Origin: Brachypterus glaber
Lineage: Eukaryota > Arthropoda > Insecta > Coleoptera > Kateretidae
DNA: 64,000 nucleotides
NCBI GenBank assembly: GCA_958510825.1
Contig: OY294044.1
Location: 75,686,895 to 75,750,894 of the forward strand
Direction: 5' to 3'
Shown here: in pieces, positions 47,160-59,009 of the stretch
Numbering within the stretch: position 1 is the first letter of the stretch
How the letters are laid out: each line of letters begins with the position of its first letter
The notes under the pieces: generated by a model
Database searches by the model: none
Told to the model about the DNA's origin: nothing
Seen by the model: the letters and a program-made list of their open reading frames with translations, nothing else
Translations under genes and position numbers: made by a program

Positions 47160-47580
47160 ACTCTATTTTTTATTTTTGTATGGAAATAGTTTTTTAGTAC
47201 ATCGCTATGTTTCATTTTAGGCAGTAAAATTGTTCTATGCTTCGATTTTTTTTTGTGATAACTTCGCCAATGACTAAGGTAAAGTAAAACTTTTTGTTTG
47301 TTAGTTTGAGTTATTTAAGTAAAAAATGTATTCCACGATCCCCTTTCTATATAAAGTTCAATTTGAATTTTGCCACTCTATTTTTATTTTGTGTGTAACA
47401 GTTTTTGAGTACGTGTCATTTTAGGCGGTAAAATTGTTCTATGATTCGATTTTTTTGTGATAACTTCACCAATAACTATGGTAAAGTAAAACTTTTTGTT
47501 TTGTTAGTTTGAACAGGTATATACCTAAGTAAAAAATGTATCTCACGATCCCCTTTCTATTTAACTCGTTTAAAAGTTAA
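47160..47580 (+). repeat. tandem duplication of about 210 bp
   Basis: Two consecutive units share CTCTATTTTTATTTT, TCATTTTAGGC(A/G)GTAAAATTG, TTGTGATAACTTC(G/A)CCAAT and AAAGTAAAACTTTTTGTT, each ending near ACGATCCCCTTTCTAT. Confidence 0.7.
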
Positions 47581-48045
47581 GAGGGGGCTACTAAACCATT
47601 TATAATTTAAATATGTACAACTATTTGTTCTTTTACCAATTCACGAAAGTTAATAATTCATGTACCAAGACAATATTTAACAATACAACGTTGCCAAGCC
47701 GTCGGAAACAAATTAGTCGTCAATATGAAAGCGTATATTGATGATTCGTATATTGATCAGCGTTCGTCAGCGCCTCTATGTTTCAAAAGGTTGAACTAAA
47801 ACCGACTATTTTGCATCCGATTATACGTTAAATTTACAGGCGTACATACGTCACTCTACAAAACTATTAGTATTAGCGGAATAGTTATGATGCTATGTCT
47901 CACGTAATATGAAAAAAAGAGTTAAATATGGTTTAATGGTCATTTTGTAAAGAAAAACTATTTTGACTCCGATATTCGGAGTCAAAATAATTCCGGAGTC
48001 AAAATGTAATGTACAGGAGTAATGTGTGGACTCAATTTGGTCGGC

Positions 48046-48085
<40 letters not shown>

Positions 48086-48140
48086 ATTTTAATAAAAATG
48101 GATCGCCAACAGAAGCCATTGTGATTTTAATGTATAGATA

Positions 48141-48193
<53 letters not shown>

Positions 48194-48539
48194 GGTGCTC
48201 AATTCTAGTTGGTAAAATTGAGTGGCAGATTTCGTAAAATGTATGTTGGAAAAATTGAGGGGTAAAGGGAAACTGATCAGTAAATTGTTTACTTGGGAAA
48301 ATTTGTAAAGGTTGGGAATTTTTCAGAGGTGAGGACCTTTTTTAGCCAGCAAAATTACACGGGTAAAGCTTTTTTTTTTTATTTGGAAAATTTCTCAATT
48401 TTTAAATTTTTAGTTGGGAAGTATTTGCTCCGCTCCTCCCCCACAAAAAAAATGCGCCAGAGCACCACTGAAAATATAAAATTTTTCTGTCAGCCCCTGG
48501 ATTTTTTCCAGTTACGGGCCTGTGCATATGTTACTTAAT

Positions 48540-49990
48540 TAAAAAAAAGGCGATTTGCCAACTTTAATTTTAAATTTCTTTAAAACAAATAAAAATTTAA
48601 AAAAACTTTGTAAATTTTTTATAAAAACTCTCAATATCCGTAATAAAAATTAAACAAACGATTTTCAAAAAAAGCACCCTAATGATTATTTTCGTTTTGG
48701 TCTTAAAGTATTAAGTATTATTTTTATTATTATTATTTCTTCTTAAGTATTCAGGGGATGTCTATGAAACATTATCTGAAAAAAACAAGCCGTGAAGATA
48801 ATGTAATTCCATCACATATTATTCACAGTAAATGTTATAGTGCATTTTCCCAAATAAAAAGCCAAAATAAAAAAATACATTTTTTTTAAAAAGGCCTTTT
48901 TTGAAAAACGAAAAATAAAATAAAACATTTTTCAAAAAAAAAATTCAAAAAAACTTTAAAATTGTTTAAATTTTCTTTTTGCAAAAAAACTAAAAAATAA
49001 AAAAAAAAATCAAAAACTTAAAAAAAAACTTCCAAAATTTTGTATTTTCTTTTTGCGAAAAACAAAAAATAAAAAAAATTGAAATTTTTAAAAAAAAGTT
49101 AAACCCCCATAACATTTTTTGTTTTGCTTTCAAAAACAATATATTGTTTCCCTATAGGGATCCTCACCTCGTAGATACACTGATATCTCCACTTAAAAAA
49201 AAAAGACTTTTTGGATTATTGATTTAATTGATTCATTCAATAACAACACAAAAAGTTGTTTAATATAAAAAAAAAATGGATTTTTAAACCGCTGAAAACA
49301 ATAAATTGCCACCCTATAAAAAAACTTCATACTGAAACGAATTGAAACACATAGATATGATTCCAAATACGTATTGAAAAGCATTTTTTTTAATACGTAT
49401 TTGTAACCGTCTGAATGTGTTTTAATACAAAATTTTTTATAGGGCAGACTTTAAAGGAGAAAAAGTTGTACAATGGCTTGTAAAGCAAATATGTACAAAA
49501 AAAAAAGATCCGATATTTTCGCGATTTTCCAAAAATTAACTAGATCTCGAGGTTTCAGTTTTGTGCTAAAGGCTTAACTTGTTTAACAAGTTCGGGGCTA
49601 AATATTTTATAGTATAAAAGCCACCACAGAATAATAAATGAAGTTGCATAAAAGGTAGAAACAGAGACTACTACTATTTCTGGTAGAAAGGATATTTACC
49701 TGCTTTTTAACAGGTAGTAATCGTAGGACAAAAATTTAAATTTTTGCATTTTTGATACCGTTGATTTCGAGTATTATAGTCAAAAATCTGAAAAAAAAAT
49801 TACACGCCACTATAGCGCACTAGGGTGGTTAATTTTTTATTTTCGATTTTGCTCAAATTTTGCTCGAATTATACATGCTCTTTTTAGGTAGACCAATGAT
49901 CAAAGCACCAAAAATCGAAATGGCGGAGCTAATATTTATTGCTTTGGTTTGGATTTTATATTAAAATATAGCCTCCAGAAAAAAAGCTTT
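48540..49990. other. AT-rich spacer with repeat debris
   Basis: Long A/T homopolymers at 48840-49100, then a fragment of the 24580 repeat family (49090-49180). No gene-like ORF. Confidence 0.5.
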
Positions 49991-50389
49991 GTCCCTGACG
50001 GTTTCTACCAACCAAACTTGGCAAATTGACGCCCTTACAATTAAAAAATTGGCGCCCCAAAAAAAAACAAAAAATACCCTCCAGAAAAAAAGCTTTGTCC
50101 CTGGCAGTTTCTACGAAACTTGGCGCCCCTACAAAAAATGACGCCCAAAAGTCTTAAAATCTTTACGACTTACGGAAGTTTTGATGAAAAAAAAGGTACT
50201 CACCACAAAAATTTGCCGAATGACTCTCAAAGATTTGCCGGCTGGAAAAACTTTGGGGGTGTCACACCCCCCCCCATACCCCCTATGTCCTGGGGCAACA
50301 GCTATAGCTATAGTATATAGCTATAATCCTACAGTATTACAACAAGAATACCTTTTTTATGTATTTTGACCTGAGGCATCATATTCCAA

Positions 50390-50705
50390 AAATAAAATCA
50401 CAAAAAGTTACACAAAAAAAAGTTTGGGACAAAAAACTGATAAGCCTCCTCGTTTCGCACACCCCCGGTAAAAATAAGTACATGAAAATAACATACGAAA
50501 ATGGGCCTTATTAAGATTAGTTCACATGCAAAATATCGTTGATATATCTCAAATGTTTCCTGAATTATTAAATAAAAACCGAATTTTTTAGCCACTTTCA
50601 AATGAGCTTAGCTCCCTTACGACGCATTTTTAGACATATGTTTATAGGAACTTTTTGTCATATTTCCTGATGTAGAATCACCCCCCGTGATCATTCCCTG
50701 TATAT
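50390..50705. mobile_element. half of a foldback element (33420 family)
   Basis: Matches the right half of 33420-34000: AAATAAGTACATGAAAATAA, ATGGGCCTTATTAAGA, TTAGCTCCCTTACGACGC and GATGTAGAATCACCCC. The left arm is missing. Confidence 0.6.
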
Positions 50706-50909
50706 AGTGCATAAACTGGACTTGATCGGATGAAATTCACCCACGCAAGTCCGGTTTGTGTATCATTTATACCCGCGCAGACCCGTAATTTTTAATATAA
50801 ATTATTTATTTAAATTACCTAGTGGTAATTACTTTAAAGTATTGTTTTTTGTATCAAAATTTTAATCAATTAATATAATTATATATATATTTTTTTTAAA
50901 TAAGAAAAT

Positions 50910-50915
50910 TTTATT
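50910..50915 (-). terminator. polyadenylation signal candidate of the His-rich gene
   Basis: TTTATT on the plus strand (AATAAA on the minus strand), about 120 bp after the His-rich gene's stop codon. AT-richness makes chance occurrence likely. Confidence 0.3.
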
Positions 50916-51035
50916 ATAATAAATTAATATAAATAAAATTATTTATAAAGCTTAATTTAAATCATGTCGAAACTTAGAAAAAAGCTTTTCATCTTTAAGA
51001 CTAAAAATATGAATAATTCTAGCGTTTGAATTTTT

Positions 51036-51220
51036 CTAATGGTGATGGTGATGGTCATGGTGATGTTCATGATGTGATACTTCGTGGTGGTGGTGGTGGT
51101 GATTTCGTTCATGGTGGGGTGGTGGTGATGGATGGTGTCCATGATGGGGTGGTGCATGGTGGTGTTCATTATGGTGATGTTCCTGATGTCCACCGTGTCC
51201 GTGATGTTGGTGATGGTGTT
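51036..51220 (-). CDS. His-rich gene exon 2
   Basis: Two bases finish the split Glu codon, then 60 codons and TAG. Acceptor TTTTCTTTAG is at 51221-51230 in complement, behind a pyrimidine-rich tract. The plus strand and the other minus frame are also open here because of the CAY periodicity. Confidence 0.6.
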
Positions 51221-54200
51221 CTAAAGAAAATAAGAAAACATTTATTCGATTAGGTTTGTACATTTTTAAACTTTACACAGGGTACTTTTTGCATTAGGGC
51301 ATATCCACAGGCTCGCATAACAACATAGCAATGCGATGCCGTGATTGGCTTGATGTGTCATCATGTATCTTGTAAGCCAATAACGGCATCGCATTCTTAT
51401 GTTTTATGTTCTTATGCAAGCTTCTGGATAAGCCTTAATGTACGACTAGAACTTCCAAGGGAAAATATGGTCAAAACAAAAAAAAGCGATATTTTGTCTA
51501 GTTAATTAAGGTGGTAAAAAAATGTAGATCCACAAAAAGATTTAAATCATCAAAAAAACGGCGATCAACATGACGCAATGTTGTCATTTTTTTATGTTCG
51601 CCAACAAAAGTAGATCGTCAAAAATTACGAAACTTTGCCTAGGCCTAGGCCTACCCGCTGAGCACGAACGTTAAATGGACTTCCTATCAACTTTTATAAA
51701 AGGTTAATACTTAACGTTTGACAAGTTTTTTTTAACTTCCATATAAAGTTACTTCATGAACTTATTGTGTAACTTTTACGAAAGTTTCATAAACTTCCAT
51801 AGAAAGTATTATAATTATAAAAACGTTAAAAAACTTTGCATGCAAGTTATATTAGACCATTAGACATTGGTCCCCCGGGCTAGTGCCCTTGACTGCCCCT
51901 GCCACTGGTGAATTCATGCCCAAATTTGGTAAACAGCAGATTGTACAGGTGAGACACAAATCAAAAGATTACACAAAAAATTACCGTTCTGAACCAATAG
52001 AGGTAGACATGGGCGTGCCCCAGGGATCTATCCTGGGGCCCATCCTTTTTATCTTATTTATAAATGATCTCCCACATTTCATAAAACAAAAAATTATCAT
52101 GTATGCAGACGATGCCTCTATCCTCCTATCGTTTAAGTCCGAGGAGGAATGGAAACATCATCTACCAATAATCTGTCAAAAATTAACGCAATGGTTTAAT
52201 GCCAACTCGTTATACTTAAATGCTTCTAAAACAAAATACCTAAGATTTCACACCAATAAAAAGAGGAATCTAAATAATATTAACTTAGAAATTAATGACA
52301 AAAACATTGAAAGAGTTGATCAAGTACCTTTTCTGGGTGTAACAATAGATGAAACCTTAGCATGGAACGCCCAATGCGATAAACTAATCAAACAAATTAA
52401 CACAACCTGCTATCAAGTACGAGCCTTAAAGCGTATACTGACAAGACCTCAATTAGTCATGTTTTACCACACCAATATAGAATCACGGTTATCTTATGGG
52501 ATCTTAACGTGGGGTCTCTCAACAAACTTTGAATGTGTTTTCCGGGCACAAAAACGTGTTTTACGCTGCCTAGCTGGGGCTTCATATGATCACCCATGTA
52601 AACCTCTATTTTTAAACATGAACATTCTCTCACTACCGTGTATCCTAATTCTTGAACTGCTAACAAATGCCTATAAAAATAAAACTACTTATGTCACAAA
52701 CAACCAAGTTCATGATTATTTCACTAGAAATGCTAATAACTTTCATATGCATTATCGAAGATTATATAAAACTTATGACAAATCTCCCATACATGTTGGC
52801 TTGAAACTATTTAATTTTTTACCCTGTGACATAAAAAACATTAAAAACGTACACCTGTTTAGAAAAACAGTAAAGAAAACTCTATTAAAAGAATGTTTCT
52901 ATAAAGTAAATGATTTTAAATGGCCATTGGTTGAGTGATAGTATACTGTATAAACACATGTATATACTCATTCTATAATTTTATATCTGTGACGTACCTA
53001 TTTTTGTGCTTATGATAAGCTTTTAATCTGTAAGTTAACAATTGTGTAATTTAACATATCTAACATTTTTATGTAATTCTCTTTGACATGTTCAAAAACT
53101 TGTTTCTACGAACGAAATAAATGATTTGATTTGATTTGATTTGATATAAACGTCTAAATAAAGTTACATTTCTGACGTTATTATGTGACTTTTTATAGAT
53201 GTTTATATAACTTTCATGCAAAGTTAATTCTGACGTTATTATTTAACTTACTATAGAAGTTATATAAACGTTTATATAAAGTTATATTCCTAACGTTATT
53301 TAGTACAGGCTTGTGTAATTTTTCAATTTCAGTGCACTTGACAGCGTTATGCTATAGGTGGCGCCACATGTTATTGATTACCACTAACAAAACTTTTAAA
53401 ATGAATAAAGTCTCGTTTTTGGAATACTGTCGTTATGACTATACTACACTAGCGTCTACGTCCCAAATGCAACTCGGTCTTTCGCGCTGTTGCTAAATTG
53501 TGCAATTTAATTTATCTTTGGTGTTTGGTTATATACACTCCTAGTAACTTACTAGTCAGCTAATTCGATACTCATTATCGGATTGGTGTGTTTTGTGGTG
53601 TGGATCAAGATATCTGAAGGGTTTAGCCTAGAGGAATTAGTTCTTCCCGTCATCTTGGGGAACATTCCCACTGAGAACATCTCCACTTCCGGTGTCCTTA
53701 CTTCCGGGGTCCTCAAGTTGTTGGGGGGGTCGATTTTTTCGTTATTTTTTTGGTATCTCTTCGCGTTTTCAAGATACAAGCAAAAATGTGTGTGTGTTTA
53801 AAACCATTGATCCATACATGAATGAACGTTATGTTTTGACGTCTTTATTTACTAACGTTTTGTAGATAGGCCTGAATTTACGGTTCTAATAGAACCGTTC
53901 TATACACTTTCATAGAAAGTTAGTTCAACTTTTTACCAACGTTGTAAAGTTTTTTATTAACTTCCATACAACTTTCATAGGAAGTTATTTTGCTCAGCGA
54001 GTAGTAGCTACTAGGCCCATAGATTACTAGGCCTATAGGAGTAGTGTTTAGCGTTACGATGCGTTACGAGATTGTGGGGGTACTGATGTAACGTTACGTA
54101 ACGCCCTTTATTATTTTTAAATAAAAAAAAACGGTTTGTTTTTCACGCAAAAACTTTTTTAGGGGGTCTTGGCTAATAGCGTTACATATTTATATGGGCG

Positions 54201-55805
54201 GGGGTTAATCCTATTCTTACGAAGCGTTATATGGGGGGAGGAAGGGGTTTAACATTGCAAAATCAACGTAAAAAAAGTATAAAAGTATAAAAGTATAAAG
54301 GGGTCATACTTTTGATAATCGACTAAGTTATATTTTGAATTAGGATTATTAAAAAATAAATACACCAAATGTGGATCTATAAATCTAAAATTGACGATGG
54401 TCAAAAAAATTTAGATCACCAATTTTTGTTGGTCAAAAATATATATAATATACAGAATGTCCAGTAAGTAATATCATTAATTTTATGGGGTGATTCTACA
54501 AAGGAAAATATGAAATAAAAGTTCCTATAAACATATGTCTAAAAATATGCAGGGTTACTCTACATCAAAAACTAAGAAAAAAAGTTTCTCTACATGTAGG
54601 TCGAAAAATCGCTTTAAAAGCTGCTACTCTTTAAAAATGGTGCATTTTTAGGAGCCCATATATGGGCTCTTTATATATCTCCCTTAGGATTGATTTTTGG
54701 AAGTACCTGTTTATGAGGTTTTTTAAAATGTTAGGTTTTCAACATTTTAGTATTTAATTCTTTGTGCTCGAACCGTGTAATTTCACCTTCAAATTAATTT
54801 TTCTCAAAAACGGTTAATCCTACAGTATTATAACAGTAGCTTTTTTGATGTATTTTGACCTGAGAAATCATATTCCAAAAATAAAATTACAAGAAAACTA
54901 CACAGAAAAATGTTTTGGAAAAACAACTAATAAGGCCCCCCAGTTTCGCACAACCCTGGTTAAAATAAGTTCATGAAAATAACATACGAAGATGGGCCTT
55001 ATTAGGGTTAGTTTATATTCAAAACCTCGTTGCTGTAACTCAAAGCGTTCCTGAGTTTATTATTAAATAAAAACCGAATTTTTTAGCCACTTTCAAAGGG
55101 GCTGAGCCCCCTTACGACGCCTTTTTATACAAATGTGTATAGGAACTTTTTTCATATTTTCCTATGTAGAATCACCCCTTAAAATTAATTACATCATTTA
55201 CTGGACATCCTGTAGATTAAATAGAAAATATAGATTCACAAAATAAAAATTACAATCGTCATCAAATTAAAATTGGATATTCACAAAAAAAAATAGTCAA
55301 AAAAAATTGAATCGTTATTTTTAAATTGACGAAATTTTCTTAAGCAAAATTAATTGAAATAAAAGCTAGAAATTTAATCTGTCCGTCTGGGTCTGAATTT
55401 AGTCCACGACTTTTTTGGAAAAAAATTTAATATACTATGGTCCGTTTTTTCAAGCAAGTAAATTAAAAATCGCACAGTGAATATTTGTACAACAGGTTAA
55501 AATAGAATAGAATTTATGTATAGAATATAGTTATGTTTTATAAAATAAACTACGCATTATATGCGCACAAGCAATATTCGAATCTGTTTTGAAAATATTT
55601 ACTGTGCGATTTTTAATTTACTATCTTGCTTGATGAAACAGACCATATATAGTATATAAAAATTAAAATTAAATAAATGCAATTTTTTAGTTTTCTTGGA
55701 TTTCAACGGTAATTCAAAAAATATCCGTTTAGGTAATTAATTCTAAATATAAATTTTCTTACCACATTCCATTGGACAATGGTCATGGTGGTTTGGGCAA
55801 GGCAT
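51036..55805 (-). CDS. two-exon gene for a 75-residue histidine-rich, Cys-containing protein
   Basis: Exon 1 (55805-55763) starts ATGCCTTGCCC and reads MPCPNHHDHCPMEC with one extra base, ending ATGTG|GTAAG. Exon 2 (51220-51036) follows TTTTCTTATTTTCTTTAG and continues in phase: the split codon gives Glu, then 60 residues dominated by His runs to TAG. The product has 75 residues, 38 of them His, with acidic and Pro spacers and three Cys, all in exon 1. There is no signal peptide or membrane segment. The composition predicts binding of several zinc, copper or nickel ions; that is inference. The exon 2 frame keeps His through CAC/CAT alternation, so it is not a simple trinucleotide repeat. The 4.5-kb intron carries a foldback element with a nested LINE. 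I know no named family for it. Alternative: a chance CAY-rich tract, which the fitted exon 1 makes less likely. Confidence 0.6.
51297..51437. mobile_element. short MITE, GCATAACA family, copy 1
   Basis: About 140 bp. The ends GGGCATATCCACAGGCTC and its degenerate complement surround an inner palindrome ATGCGATGCCGTGATTGGCT / AAGCCAATAACGGCATCGCAT. Copies at 56935-57088 and 57546-57795. Confidence 0.65.
51880..53137 (+). mobile_element. 5'-truncated non-LTR retrotransposon, reverse transcriptase C-terminal part
   Basis: An uninterrupted ORF (51883-52938) reads VDMGVPQGSILGPILFILFI, then MYADDASILL with the catalytic Asp pair, then FLGVTIDETLAW and the thumb and C-terminal region, ending KWPLVE. 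The N-terminal fingers and the endonuclease are missing; the first 20 or so residues are probably not element sequence. The 3' end is a TGATT pentamer tail (about 53120-53137) rather than poly(A), as in CR1/L2-group elements. It sits in the His-rich gene's intron, antisense to that gene. The intact frame suggests a fairly recent insertion. Confidence 0.85.
53583..53801 (+). pseudogene. captured gene fragment candidate in foldback element core
   Basis: Open for 72 codons, including IKISEGFSLEELVLPVILGN and IPTENISTSGVL, followed by low-quality hydrophobic sequence. The stretch EELVLPVILGNIP is reminiscent of the last strand of arrestin-C domains in arrestin-domain-containing proteins, but one short match is not proof. 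Composition is less AT-rich than the surroundings. Position inside a foldback element would fit transposon capture of a host fragment. Confidence 0.25.
54450..55215. mobile_element. foldback element, TACAGAATGTCCAGTAA ends
   Basis: The ends ACAGAATGTCCAGTAAGTAA and TTACTGGACATCCTGT, inner GGGGTGATTCTAC / GTAGAATCACCCC, and the GATGGGCCTTATTA and CCTTACGACGCC blocks tie it to the 33420 family. Confidence 0.65.
55438..55645. mobile_element. TA-flanked MITE, TGGTCTGTTT family, copy 4
   Basis: TA at 55436-55437 and 55646-55647; ends TGGTCCGTTTTTTCAAGC and GCTTGATGAAACAGACCA. It lies 117 bp inside the His-rich gene's intron, next to the exon 1 donor. Confidence 0.75.
55763..55805 (-). CDS. His-rich gene exon 1
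   Basis: 43 nt on the minus strand: 14 codons (MPCPNHHDHCPMEC) plus the first base of a Glu codon, followed by GTAAG. Cys at 3, 10 and 14 with three His in between suggests a separate metal site. Too short to stand out alone; support comes from the phase match and shared His content with exon 2. Confidence 0.55.
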
Positions 55806-55997
55806 CTTGATGTAATTTTATATATTCAGATATATTTAAAAAAAATAACTGTTAGATGTGATATGATTTATTTTTGCCATATATACTAAATTCTTATCTC
55901 TGTAAATAGGTATTAAAAAAATATTGGTAATAATACATAAACATTATCGAGAATTGTTTAAAAAAATAATAAAAAAAATAATATTAGATTACCTACA

Positions 55998-56225
55998 GCC
56001 CAGATAGCACAAAGTGATACTATAGACGTCCATGGACGTATGTTCATGGACGGCTGTATGTCCATAGGATGCCCATTTTTTCTCAATGGACGTCCCATGG
56101 ATATCCGTTCAGGGTCCAGATGACACAACTATGGACATCCATAAGGTGTCCGTTCGAACCATCCATCCAGCGTCCACTGGACGTCAGTAAGGCAATACTT
56201 CTGGCAACACCGCCGTCATTTGGTA
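55998..56225. repeat. GGACGTCC-rich repeat with CCCAGATAGCAC left end
   Basis: After GCCCAGATAGCACAAAG come many variants of (A)TGGACGTCCATGGAC (for example GACGTCCATGGACGTATG, GTCCATAGGATG, ATGGACATCCATAAGG, CCACTGGACGTC). The short ORF 56069-56269 is a product of this pattern. Confidence 0.55.
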
Positions 56226-56570
56226 GTCTTTCGTTTAGTTTACTCTTCTTCCGGTATATCCTGGGATAGGAAAGCGCGGTATTCTCTAGTATGTGATAAA
56301 AAAACTCAACTTTTTTACTGGTATGCCAAAATGTGCAAAAATAGACATTTTCTGACCTTTAATTGTTAATATCTTAAAAACCACACCAAATCCAACGCAG
56401 TAAATACATAGGTTTTGCTTCTATACACCTGTATTACCTGAAAAACTTGACAGACCTCTGGATGAGCCACTGTCCCCAAGAGGGTATTTTTTTGCTCATA
56501 TCCCTGGACTATTATTGATTATGTTTACACGGGTCCTAACTACCGTAGTTATTACAACCGTTTCTATTAA

Positions 56571-56786
56571 CACGTTCGCTGCTGACGCACAAGTGAAAAA
56601 AGTAAATAATTTTATTTTGTAGAGGAATATTTAAGTTCTAAAACGATGTAATTTGTACTTATATATATATTCAAGTCTACAGTGAGCCCGCCAGGCGGGC
56701 TCTCGGCATTGAATATGAGTAGGGGATGGACCTAGATCTAGTGTCCCTAGATGGACCCACCAGGTGGGTTATCGGCAGCGAACGTG
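56571..56786. mobile_element. TTAA-flanked MITE (piggyBac-like), copy 2
   Basis: TTAA at 56567-56570 and 56787-56790; ends CACGTTCGCTGCTGAC and ATCGGCAGCGAACGTG. The interior shares GAGGAATATTTAAG, AAAACGATGTA and GTCTACAGTGAGCCCGCCAG with the copy at 2846. Confidence 0.75.
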
Positions 56787-56934
56787 TTAATAAGGTATTT
56801 AACTCCCGGTTAATACGGTATTTAACTCAGTTTTCTGCGATATTTACGAGTATTTGTTAATCGAAAGTTATAAATCTAATCCTCTCGAACAACGGGGTTA
56901 TTTAATAATCGAAAGCTGTGATAAAATGCTATGT

Positions 56935-57088
56935 AGGGGCCTGTCCAGAGACTCGCATAGCAAGCACAGTACATAAGAATGCGATGCCGTGATTGGCTTG
57001 ATGTGTATTTATGTATCTTGTACGCCAATCACAGTATCGCATTCTTATGTACTATGCTTGTTATGCGGGCCTCTGGATGGGCCTTAAA
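56935..57088. mobile_element. short MITE, GCATAACA family, copy 2
   Basis: GGGGCCTGTCCAGAGACTCG at the left, CGGGCCTCTGGATGGGCC at the right, inner ATGCGATGCCGTGATTGG palindrome. Confidence 0.65.
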
Positions 57089-57545
57089 CGGTAAGGATTT
57101 TACCGACATTGCCAACTTTAGGCGAAAAAAAAAACAAATTACCCCATACACTTGAATATAAAGCAACAATTATTCTGGGTGGTGTTTTTTTTTTTTCGCT
57201 CTGGATTTATAGTCCAGTTAAATAACGAAAAATTCCTATGTTAAATTGCAATAAATGTACACGGGCTGATATATTAAAGGGTAGTAGTGGATAGTAACAG
57301 AACACTCCTGTTAGTTTTTCACCGGGTGTACATTAAATATGTATCTTATGAAAAAAATGCATATAACCAATTTTTTTAAGGAGAAAGTTTCCAACAATAT
57401 TTGTTCTAATCATTTTTTTAATATATTAATAACAATCGAGTATTAAATATTCAAAAATTTCCATGTTGGGTGTGAAATTGTTTTTTTCGATTTTTTAGCC
57501 AAATTATTCATCGAAGGATAATGCCAATGAACTCTAGTTCATTGC

Positions 57546-57795
57546 TTAAGGCACATGCAGAGACTCGCATAACAAGCATAATACATAAGAATGCGATACC
57601 GTGATTGGCTTACAAGATACATAACGGCACATCAAGCCAATCACGGCATCGCATTCTCATGTGTTATGCGCGCATAACACACGCATGTTAGGGCATATCC
57701 ACAGCCTCGCATAAAACGCATTGTTATGTACTATGTGTGTTATGCGAAGCTGTGGATATGCCTTTATGCGAGCCTGTGGATGTGCCCTTATGAGA
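57546..57795. mobile_element. nested or partial GCATAACA-family MITE copies
   Basis: One copy (about 57546-57680) is followed directly by further end fragments (GGGCATATCCACAGCCTCGC and complements), as if a second copy inserted into or recombined with the first. Confidence 0.55.
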
Positions 57796-58094
57796 GTCTC
57801 TGGTTAGCGCTTCATCCGCCGCTTGCTAATAAACACCGCCCCTTATTGGTTGAAATCTAGGTCGGACCTGCGGGGGTGAGTTTTTGATTTAAATTTTTTT
57901 CCACTGATAAATAATTATAGAAATGTAGATATCTAAAATGCAAAAAATAGAGTATGTATTTTTATTTTGTTGACACACGGAATTATTTTCGATGTTATAG
58001 ATTAGTTTATATTTGTTTTTAATGATCATCATTCTCTTATCTTGAAAAAAACATATCAGTAATTTTATAGTTAGTCATCCATTTCCACTTAGTT

Positions 58095-58680
58095 ATTATA
58101 GGTACTATTCACAGCGTATGTGCTAGAATAATATTGGACGGTAGTTTTGAATGTTCAAAAATCGTCCTAGAAAAAAATTCTTAGATATAAATTGGTTTCA
58201 TGAAAAAATAATCAATGTCCGTCCGTCCGTTCGATGATACTAACTATAACCATTAATCGGAATCAATTCAGTTATGACTCATCAACGTTGAAAATAAACA
58301 CAGAAACATAGGCTTACGGAATAATTTTGCCGAATTATGAGGGAAATTTGTATAAAGGTCACTAAATCGAAACATTTGACGACTAATTTGTTACACACAA
58401 CAATATTGAATATACATATTAACTATAAATATGTAAATATATCGGTGTTTTTCGAAGAAAATAAAAATATAAATATTTAAAACCTCGCGTCAACGATAGA
58501 ATCGACGCGGCGCCTATGCGAGCACTGGAAATTCGCCGATGACTGACTATAACTCAAGAACGAATAATGCGGATCGGATTATCCGATCGACTTGGTTTTC
58601 AGGAAAAAAGTCCAAACGAGGAGAAGATCCCTATTGTTTTTGAAAGCAATCCCCCAAAAAACAAAAAAGTTATGGGGGGT
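58095..58680 (+). repeat. dispersed repeat of the 24580 family
   Basis: Starts ACTATTCACAGCGTATGTGC, continues TCAAAAATCGTCCTAG and GATCCCTATTGTTTTTGAAA. A segment at 58220-58540 is not shared. ORF 58592-58861 is an AT-rich by-product. Confidence 0.55.
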
Positions 58681-59009
58681 TAAACTTAAAAAAAAAATAA
58701 AAAACTATCATTTTCAATTTTTGTTGTTTTTTTTTTTGTTTTTTTCGCAAAAAGAAAATAAAAATAAATTACAAAATTTTGAAAAAAGTTTTTTTTTGAA
58801 TTTTTTTTTTGAATTTTTTTTTAATTTATTTTTCGTTTTTCAAAAAAGACGCAAATTTTGATCATTTTGGACCCCCCCCCCCCCGTAACGCTATTTTCCT
58901 ATACCATTAACATGGGCGTAACACTCCAAAATGACCCCCTAGGAGCGTTACGTAATACTTGAACGTTCCCTTTTTAAAAAAATTTTTTAAATATTTTTTA
59001 TTTTTTTTT

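Larger units (their letters stand above)
51645..54040. mobile_element. foldback element with CGCTGAGCA ends and AACTTCCATA-type sub-repeats, disrupted by a LINE
   Basis: The ends CTAGGCCTAGGCCTA ... CCGCTGAGCA and TGCTCAGCG ... TAGGCCCATAG ... TAGGCCTATAGG are inverted. Both arms are built from short units such as ACTTCCATATAAAGTT and AACGTTATT in variant forms. The LINE fragment lies inside the left half, and the unique core (about 53300-53800) holds the ORF described at 53583. Confidence 0.6.

Noticed and set aside
48022..48237. ORF of 71 codons with long IY repeats
   Set aside because: It is a translation of two TA microsatellites and the sequence between them.
51026..51253. Plus-strand Gly/Asp/Val/His ORF opposite the His-rich exon
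   Set aside because: Shadow of the CAY-periodic minus-strand exon; no splice partner or start context on the plus strand.
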